Positions 57,287 to 64,000 of a DNA stretch of 64,000 bases are shown one piece after another. A program made the translations under genes and the position numbers. Source of the DNA: Chimonanthus salicifolius (taxonomy: Eukaryota > Streptophyta > Magnoliopsida > Laurales > Calycanthaceae); the NCBI GenBank assembly GCA_013350335.1, contig CM023537.1, positions 44,328,111 through 44,392,110 on the forward strand, read 5' to 3'. Numbering within the stretch: the first letter of the stretch is position 1; every line of letters begins with the position of its first letter. The notes under the pieces are model-generated. The model had not been told where the DNA came from, searched no databases, and was given only the letters and a program-made list of their open reading frames with translations.

Positions 57287-57956
57287 ATAACTTAATAAAT
57301 TTGTATAGTAGACCAATTATGAATTTAGGTAAGATAAATGGTACATGAGACCATTTATGGTAAATTAGTAAGTATGGTAAAATAGACCATTCATGAGTAG
57401 ATAACTGTGATTTTAAAATGGTAAGAGTAGACCATTATTGTTATTATGATTAGACTGCATTATTTAACCTGTACACGTTGGTGAATATGTTATTTTAAGA
57501 TATCTTCACTCGGCTCACATTTCTTACATTGCAGGGTTGGCACCTAAGGAAGAGGAACCTCCACCGCTGACTTAAGATGAGGGAGCCTTTGCAATCAATC
57601 ATATTTCCCGATGATGGGAAATATGTTTATTACATATATTTTCATGCAAATGATGCTATGTTGATTTTAGTACCGTCTGTGGTACTTTAAATCTAAGTAT
57701 GTGTAAATTGCTATGTTTTTGTTAGTAACTCTGATTGAATAAATTGAGATATTTGTTTGTGAAATATGTAATTTTTATGAGAACATATGGTAGATCTTTA
57801 AGTCCACGTGAGAACAGTGTGTGTAACATTTTCTATGATCGGTTTTTTAGCAAATTTGAAGATCCAGCCCAGCAATGATGTTAGTTGATGGGAGATTATA
57901 AAAAAATAAAAAATTAGTAGCGTTCCGGGTCCACCATCAAGTCGGGGTGTTACAGC

Positions 57957-57970
57957 TTGGTATCAAAGCA
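57957..57970 (+). promoter_or_regulatory. primer-binding site of element C
   Basis: The site reads ttggtatcaaagca two bases after the LTR end, one mismatch from the tRNA-Met site TTGGTATCAGAGC. Confidence 0.82.
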
Positions 57971-58990
57971 TGGTTCAACTCGGACTGTGCGTATGGGAGG
58001 AAGTAGATTGGTGGATAGACTTTGGATTCATTCCTTTGATTTTGGAAGTAGGGAAGGTAGAAACCGGAGTCGATGTGAGGTTGAGCCCCTTTTTTTGTCT
58101 GAGATGTGTGAATTTAGTATCAATATGATACTTAGAATCAAGTGTTTAGAAGTGGTAACTTCTTCTCATTAAGGATAGAAGATAAGTTGAATTGACAGTA
58201 AATCCTCACAACTTGGGTAAGTGGTGTAATTTCAGTATCAAGTAGATAAGTGAAACTAAGATTTTGAAGGGATGATCTCTTATGGAATATGAGTCAATGG
58301 CTTGAGATTGATAAAGCCTAAAAGGGGATTTGTGAAACAAGATGGATTTCCTAGAGTAAAGGACTTCTAATACTATTGAGTTAGTAGTACGAACCTTACA
58401 TGTAATGCACTTGTGGTGTTTGACTGGTTCTATAGACAAGTCAAAATACCTAAGTAACAAGTCACCTGTTCAGGATAGAAATGAGCAGGAAGGTGTGAAT
58501 TAGGTGATATGAAAGATCTAGAATCCTAGGAAGCACTTGGGATTTACTAGGGAGGATTGGTTTGGGTAGAAGAGATAATAATTATTGTATGTATACATAT
58601 ACAATGGTGTGACTGTGTGTATATGTCTAATTATGTGTGTATAATTGTTTAAAACTTGAAAGCAGAGGATTATAAGCCTCTAATGATGTGTTGATTGATA
58701 AGCATATGTGCTTATCTTATTGCATGACTTTTTATTATTTGGTTTGATAAAATCTTATGTGAATAGTGTATGAAAATCCTGACTATGATTAACAAGAAAA
58801 GTCAGAATATGAGGTAATTAATCAGGTTTCAGTGGTAAGAGCTGTGGATATTACCAACAGGAAATTGGAAAAGCCTCCACAACAAAAATGCTGAGGAACC
58901 ACCCGAACCCGATAAAAGGAGAAAATTTAGCAAAGATTCATTTCCGAGAAAGGGCAGTGTCCAACGGGACAAACAAGTAATGCGAGATCT
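57971..58990 (+). other. element C leader and decayed gag N-terminus
   Basis: There is no long open frame. Stops in all phases leave no assignable capsid sequence, although its position between PBS and zinc knuckles is where gag should be. Confidence 0.45.
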
Positions 58991-59233
58991 ATGCAATTAA
59001 GATGTTTCTCGTGTCACCAACCCGGTTACACTGTGAAACAATGTCCGCAACCCAAAATTTCAAAGCCAGGCAAAGGGGTGTATTACAATTGTTGGCAAAG
59101 GGGACATGTCATCGCAGACTGTCCTAACAACAGGAGCAATAGGATAGTACCAATGCCTGACACAAGGCCAGCACAATCATGTGTGCATTCTACCTTTGGC
59201 AAAATTTTCAACAATCCTCCAGGAATACAGTGA
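58991..59233 (+). pseudogene. element C gag zinc-knuckle segment
   Basis: The frame contains two CCHC-type motifs, CFSCHQPGYTVKQC and CWQRGHVIADC preceded by YYN (the first Cys of the second knuckle is replaced). Knuckles bind element RNA during packaging. The pattern of two knuckles followed by a protease matches Del/Tekay gypsy elements. The frame ends at a stop after the knuckles. Confidence 0.8.
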
Positions 59234-60040
59234 CTCCTGGAAATGTGCCAGAAAGGACTGAATAAGTTGGGGGACAATGACGTCCTCAGACCACTTAAGA
59301 GAGAGTCTATACGATTGAAACTCAGATGGAATAACTGATGGACAATGCAGTAATGGAAGGTACAATACCTCTCTTTAGTTATGAGGCTCAAGCATCTTTT
59401 TGATACAAGTGTTATTCATCTCCACAATATTCTATGAGATAATACCAGTAGGATTTGACCTAAAGAGATAATTCTTCTTGATTGAGTATTGGAGGTAAGG
59501 ATACCTCAAGAGAGGAATGTGTGTTGTTTTACACTGCTTCGGCATTATAAACCATGTGGGTAATTTTGGAAATTGAGCTGGCCATTTGTAAAAGATATAT
59601 CTGTTTATGAGATGCCAATTGTGGTGTTCCACGGGATAAGACTCAATGAGGCCATATGAGATAGGCCACATTGGGTTATTTATGAGCAAATTTTGTGATT
59701 TGCAGATGGCATCGTTTAACAGACTACCAATGAAGATATCAATGGCTAGTGAACAGGAGAAATTGACTAAGAGGATGAAACTCAGAAACCTATTTATTCA
59801 GAAAAACAAGTGTAGGTGGCAAGTGAGAGTGAGTGCCGAATGGGTTACACACAAGCAAGCTACTACACGATTCCAAGGAAAAGAGTCTCGAAGGGAAGTG
59901 AGATCGCTAAAGATTTGCCTTTTTGGGAGGTATCGTACAAAGTTCATGGAATCAAGAAAAACATACACCTATGATTCAAGTGTTGTGACATCATCGTGGA
60001 GTTTAGAACCCCACATGAATCGGTCATAAATAGGGTAGGA
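59234..60040 (+). pseudogene. element C broken protease and truncated interior
   Basis: Around 59352-59455 the plus strand reads MEGTIPLFSYEAQASF, a stop, then DTSVIH and PVGFDLKR. This is a decayed gypsy aspartic protease in which DTGA has become DTSV. Nothing recognisable as RT, RNase H or integrase follows before the 3' LTR at 60041, so most of pol is deleted. Confidence 0.65.
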
Positions 60041-63000
60041 CGTAATACCCTAACTCAAAATTAGGGCTAGTTGTGTTATTTGTATTAATTAATTTTGTTT
60101 TGACCTGTTAATCATGAAGATTACAGTTAGGGATTTGAAAAAAATCCAGGATCGACTCAATCAGAACTTGATAGCTCGTTGATCCAACTCATTTAAGTTG
60201 GAAAGGGCAAAATGGTAATTTACCATAAACAATGTTATTTTATTATTAAATAATTGTTTGATTATTGATTGAGTGAAATTGATTTCTTTATTAGAGATTT
60301 AAAATTCTGGAATTTATAAGTGTTTCTATTATATTTTTAATTTCAGAAAATGTTATTAAAGCTACCCGAAAAGATCCCAAAAACTAAGAAATGATTATTT
60401 AAAGCAATTTTGGAAGTTAGAAAATTCTGAGAAAATAGACGTTGTTAAATTATGTTTTAAATTGTTGTTTTATGTTTTTAGATTTTGAGAATAAAGGGTT
60501 TAAACCCTTTAAATAAGTACAATTTAAGCTCAGGGAATAATGTTAAATTGTGATTTTTGTTTAAATCAATTTATTTTAATAAATTATAATACTCCAAAAT
60601 TTTATGATATGTAGAGTTTTTAAAACCCAACATTCTGGGTAATATGGATTAAATTAAACAAATCTTTTAATTAGTTAAATATTGAAAATAATGAAACTGG
60701 TCTTATATGCAAATAAATTTAGAAAGACTAAACTGCAAATACCCAAAAATCTTAAATCACCTACACAGCAGGTGACAAGCAGTTGCATGGGCGTTGGATC
60801 ATGCAAGCTACGATCATAGCTTGTAGATCGACGTGGATTCTTCATGGCCCTACATAGGGCCTGCACCTCCCATTTGGCTTTCCTTTTTAAACACACCTTC
60901 AGCCATGAAATCTTCACACCAAATTTGAAAGAAAACCACTGCTGCTCCTCTGTTCTTCTTCTTCACCATTAGCTTAAGTGGAAGATTTTTCCAGTTGCTG
61001 AAACTTTGCCCAAATTTGAAAGCGAAGGTAACCATTATATTTAATTTCAAATTCTAATTGGTTTAAGATCAAACAGAAATAATTTCGGTTCAGATTTGAG
61101 TTCCAAAATCAATCTTGAAGTTTAATGGAAAACATGAATTTTCATGTGTTTTACTGATTTCTCTCTAAAAATTAGAGGTTTTCCACTACTATGTTCTGTC
61201 TAATTCATTTCTAAAGAAGAGGACTTAGTGTAGAACTCATCTGACCGGAAGGATGTGAAAAATGAATTCAAGAAGTCACTGTTTCTAGATTCATATTTCA
61301 CTCCGTCCCTCCCGTCACTCCACTGTTGTAGGTGAGAGTGGAAGGTGACGACTCTCGGAAGTTCCAAGAATTAGCCTTCGGAAGTTCTGAATTTCAGTTC
61401 GGAGTTTTGAAAGAGCAAAAGCCAGCCGTTGTATTATTTGCCTCAGCGGTACAGACAGAATGCTCCGAACCTCAGAAGTTCCGAGCAGACCTCGGTTAGT
61501 TCTGAGGCAGACCAAGACTCATGATTTCCTTTTTTTCTGTTTTTTGGTTTGGAACCAGGCTCGAACTTCTGAGGCCTAAACTTCGGAAGTTCCAAAGAAT
61601 TGAACCCAAGTTTCGAAGGTTCTGTAAAGACCCAAGTTTAGGCAATGGCTCGGAAGTTCCGAAGCCACAGTACCTGGTTCCGGCGCAAGTTCCGAGGAAC
61701 CTAGAACTTGTTTTTCAAATTTAGCCTAAGTTAAGGATTCCATGGTAGGTTTAGACCCTAGATTTTTTATGTGATGTTTATAACAGGTTGTTAATTAAAA
61801 TGATACTAACCCTTTTGTCTGTATTATTATGTATACATATATTATGTACTCACTTCCATGCCAATACTTTATATTTATGGCGCAGTGGAAAGGCAGCCCG
61901 GCAGCTATCAGTAGCTGAGCAATTAACATCGCCCTTCGGTAGAAAAAAAAGGTTCGGACACTGAGTGATCTCTAGGCCTAACTAAATATACGAGTAGTGG
62001 CCTGAGAATCTTATCTTTCTATGCCTAACTCAATATGTCTCCATCGTCATTTCCAAAAGAAAATATGCATAGTGACCTGAGCACCTTTACTACACTGATG
62101 GATTATTGTAACTAAAAATGAATAGTAACCCATTAAGGAGACTAATATCCATTTCCCTTAGAGCTTTTCCGGAAAATGAGTAGAAAGATTTGAAATACTA
62201 TGAATGTATGTTGTACTGTTTATATAATTAATTATGAGTGTATATTCATTGTATTTCTATTGTGTAACAGATAACTGTGATACTCTAGGTTTATGGCGAG
62301 GAGATTTAATAATACCAGATCGGTAAATCAGGTCTTGTAAACCTAAATCTAGTGCAATGAGTGATTTCATGGATTATACATGATATGGGAAAGACCGAAT
62401 ATGCCAGAATGCGAGACTTGACACTGCCTCCATGTGAGGGATGAAAATTGGTTCTAACTGTTAGAACGGAAGCATAACACGGTGTCAAGAAGTCGAGCTC
62501 TAGTAGTATATAAACGAAGAATGAACCCACTTATATGTCTCTACTTGATATATATTGCTAAGATATATTCATATTATTACTAATGATGTTTATCATGCAT
62601 GGTATTGATATAGATGATGATATTATCTGATGTGAGAACTTGAGCATCATGTTATGATGAGAGATTGAAGTATGAAGTTGATATTGATAATGATATTCTC
62701 CGGTGTGAGAACTTAAGCATCATGTTATTGTGAAGACTGAAGTATAAAGTTGATAATATTGATTAGATGCTCCGATGTAAGAACTTGAGCATTTATGATA
62801 CTGATAATGCCTACACGTTCCCTAAACTGCGGAACTATTATAGGCCCAGGTGTATGGATTATCGGCCCAAGTGTGTCGGTTTGCACGGCCCATGTGTGTC
62901 AGTACCGGCCCAAGTATGTCGGAGATGTTCTTGCAAGATGCTGCATTTTGACTGTGTCGAGACTTAATGCATTTATAGTCAGTGTAGTGCTTTGGTGTTA

Positions 63001-63881
63001 TAGTGACATTGCAGTATCACGGATGACTTGAAATATTGGTATAGAGACCAATTATAATTTTAAGTAAGATGAAGGATATGCGAAGGCATTGAAAGTGGTA
63101 TGGCAGTGGTATGTCAGTGGTATGACAGTGGTATGTCACTGGCAGAACAACAGTATGACAGTGGTATAGCAGTGGTATGACAGTAGTATGGTAGTGAGAT
63201 GGCAGTGATGGTAACTTGATAAGTTGGTATAGTAGACCAATTATGAATTCAAGTAAGATAAAAGGTACATGCGACCATTTATGGTAAAATGGTAAGTATG
63301 GCAAAATAGACCATTTATGAGTATATAACTATGATTTTAAAATGGTTAGAGTAGACCATTATTGTTATTATGATTAGACTGTATTATTTAACCTGTACAT
63401 GTTGGTGAATGTGTTATTTTAAGATCTTTTCGCTGGGCTCACATCCCTTACATTATAAGGTTGGCACCTGAGGAGGAGGAACCTCCACCGCTGACTTAAG
63501 ATGATGGAGCCTTTGCAGTCAATCGTATTTCCCGATGATGGGAAATATGTTTATTACATTTTTCATGCATATGATGTTATGTTGATTTTAGTATCGTCTG
63601 TGGTACTATAAATCTAAGCATAATGTGTAAATTGCTATATTTTCGTTAATAACTCTTATCGAATAAATGGAGATATTTGTTTGTGAAATATGTATTTTTA
63701 TATGGGAACATATGGTACATGTTTATGTCCACGTGAGAAGAGAACGTGTGACATTTTCTATGATGGGATTTTTGGCAAATTTGAAGATCCAACCTAGCTA
63801 TGATGTTAGTTGATGGGAGATTATAAAAAAAAATAAAAATTAGTAGAATTCCGGGCCTACCATCGGGTCGGGGCGTTATCA
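60041..63881 (+). repeat. 3' LTR of element C
   Basis: It starts CGTAATACCCT and ends gcgttatca. It is colinear with the 5' LTR, for example the gtgttatttgtattaattaa block near 60072 and the ccacgtgagaa block near 63729. It lacks the plastid insert and so preserves the pre-insertion sequence. Right of it the copia frame resumes. Confidence 0.85.
63092..63210 (+). repeat. 11 bp GTATGACAGTG minisatellite, 3' LTR of element C
   Basis: About ten variants of ggtatgacagt run in tandem. It is the counterpart of 57190-57286. Confidence 0.75.
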
Positions 63882-64000
63882 AAGGGATTACCTATAAAGA
63901 CTTTTAAGGAACATGCCAATAGAATGGGTCTTGAACGTAATCTATTATGATGTAATTATCAATTTTGGACTGCATTATGAATAAGTGTGCATCATTTGAC
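63882..64000 (+). pseudogene. copia pol C-terminal tail
   Basis: The frame reads GLPIKTFKEHANRMGLER, the standard end of copia RNase H after ADSLTK. It completes the frame broken at 53142 and shows that element C inserted into the copia element. The copia 3' LTR must lie beyond the window. Confidence 0.9.

Larger units (their letters stand above)
53143..57954 (+). repeat. 5' LTR of element C, enlarged by plastid DNA
   Basis: It starts TGAAATACCCT and ends GGGGTGTTACA. Leaving out 55338-56361 it is about 3.8 kb and colinear with the 3' LTR. A TATA-like ctatttaaacacacc lies near 53983. A TTCGGAA/TTCCGAA inverted-repeat array spans about 54455-54810. Confidence 0.85.
53143..63881 (+). mobile_element. 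gypsy-derived element C with two long LTRs and a degenerate gag-protease interior
   Basis: LTRs 53143-57954 and 60041-63881 enclose a 2.1 kb interior with PBS, gag knuckles and a broken protease but no RT or integrase. It interrupts the copia RNase H frame; AAGG of the target codon appears on both sides (53139-53142 and 63882-63885). The size and lack of pol make it LARD-like, dependent on proteins in trans. The left LTR is 1.0 kb longer because of a plastid-DNA insertion. Confidence 0.85.
32128..64000 (+). mobile_element. Ty1/copia element split by three nested insertion blocks, continuing past the window
   Basis: Copia pieces in order are LTR 32128-32651, PBS, leader 32671-32766 plus 35809-36484, gag 36485 to about 37345, protease-integrase about 37346-38985, RT-RNase H 51683-53142, and the pol C-terminus 63882-64000. 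Removing the three insertion blocks leaves about 5.4 kb, a normal length for a copia element lacking only its 3' LTR. The RNase H frame before 53142 (IADSLTK) joins the tail after 63881 (GLPIKTFKEHANRMGL), which proves the continuity. All genes carry stops and frameshifts. Confidence 0.88.

Overview
This is a nuclear window from a flowering plant. The evidence is the plant Ty1/copia and Ty3/gypsy (Del/Tekay-like) retrotransposons, an integrated caulimovirus (plant pararetrovirus), plastid-derived inserts and a plant-type GH79 (heparanase-like) gene with GT-AG introns. I cannot name the species from the sequence. I see no gene that is intact by eye: nearly everything is repeat, and every recognisable reading frame carries stops, frameshifts or truncations.

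Layout. 1-273 is the 3' end of a gypsy-type LTR. 2195-9056 is a heparanase-like pseudogene with recognisable exons; one intron holds a 3.7 kb solo LTR (3747-7443, target duplication GGATG). 9480-23574 is a minus-strand gypsy fragment (gag, primer-binding site, long LTR). Inside that LTR sits a 9.07 kb endogenous pararetrovirus (11222-20290, minus strand) of one 8.55 kb genome plus about 0.5 kb of terminal redundancy. 24494-26294 is a Mutator-like non-autonomous DNA transposon. 26311-30520 is AT-rich with one SINE-like unit. 30540-32127 is a second, degraded caulimovirus fragment followed by the 3' end of an L1-type LINE.

From 32128 to the window end is one nested stack. The outermost layer is a copia element (5' LTR 32128-32651, PBS, gag, integrase, RT, RNase H, C-terminal tail at 63882-64000). 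It is cut by (i) a gypsy-type LTR at 32767-35808, (ii) a 12.7 kb cluster at about 38986-51682 and (iii) a gypsy-derived element at 53143-63881. The cluster contains two LTRs of the same superfamily in opposite orientation, two solo LTRs of another 2.7-2.8 kb family with perfect 5 bp target duplications (CCCAT and AATAT) plus a truncated third copy, a hAT MITE with an 8 bp duplication, and a 797 bp tandem duplication. The left LTR of layer (iii) carries a 1.0 kb mosaic of four plastid gene pieces (rrn16, rpl16, accD, ndhK) that its right LTR lacks.

Most unusual points: the plastid mosaic inside an LTR with its own empty-site control; arrays of short imperfect inverted repeats inside the long LTRs, with a different core motif in each LTR lineage; the pararetrovirus, whose primer-binding site lies just after the last ORF and upstream of its only clear TATA box; a 54/54 nt hairpin at 39179-39352; and the GH79 pseudogene with an intronic solo LTR. 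All boundaries were read by eye; those marked approximate need alignment.
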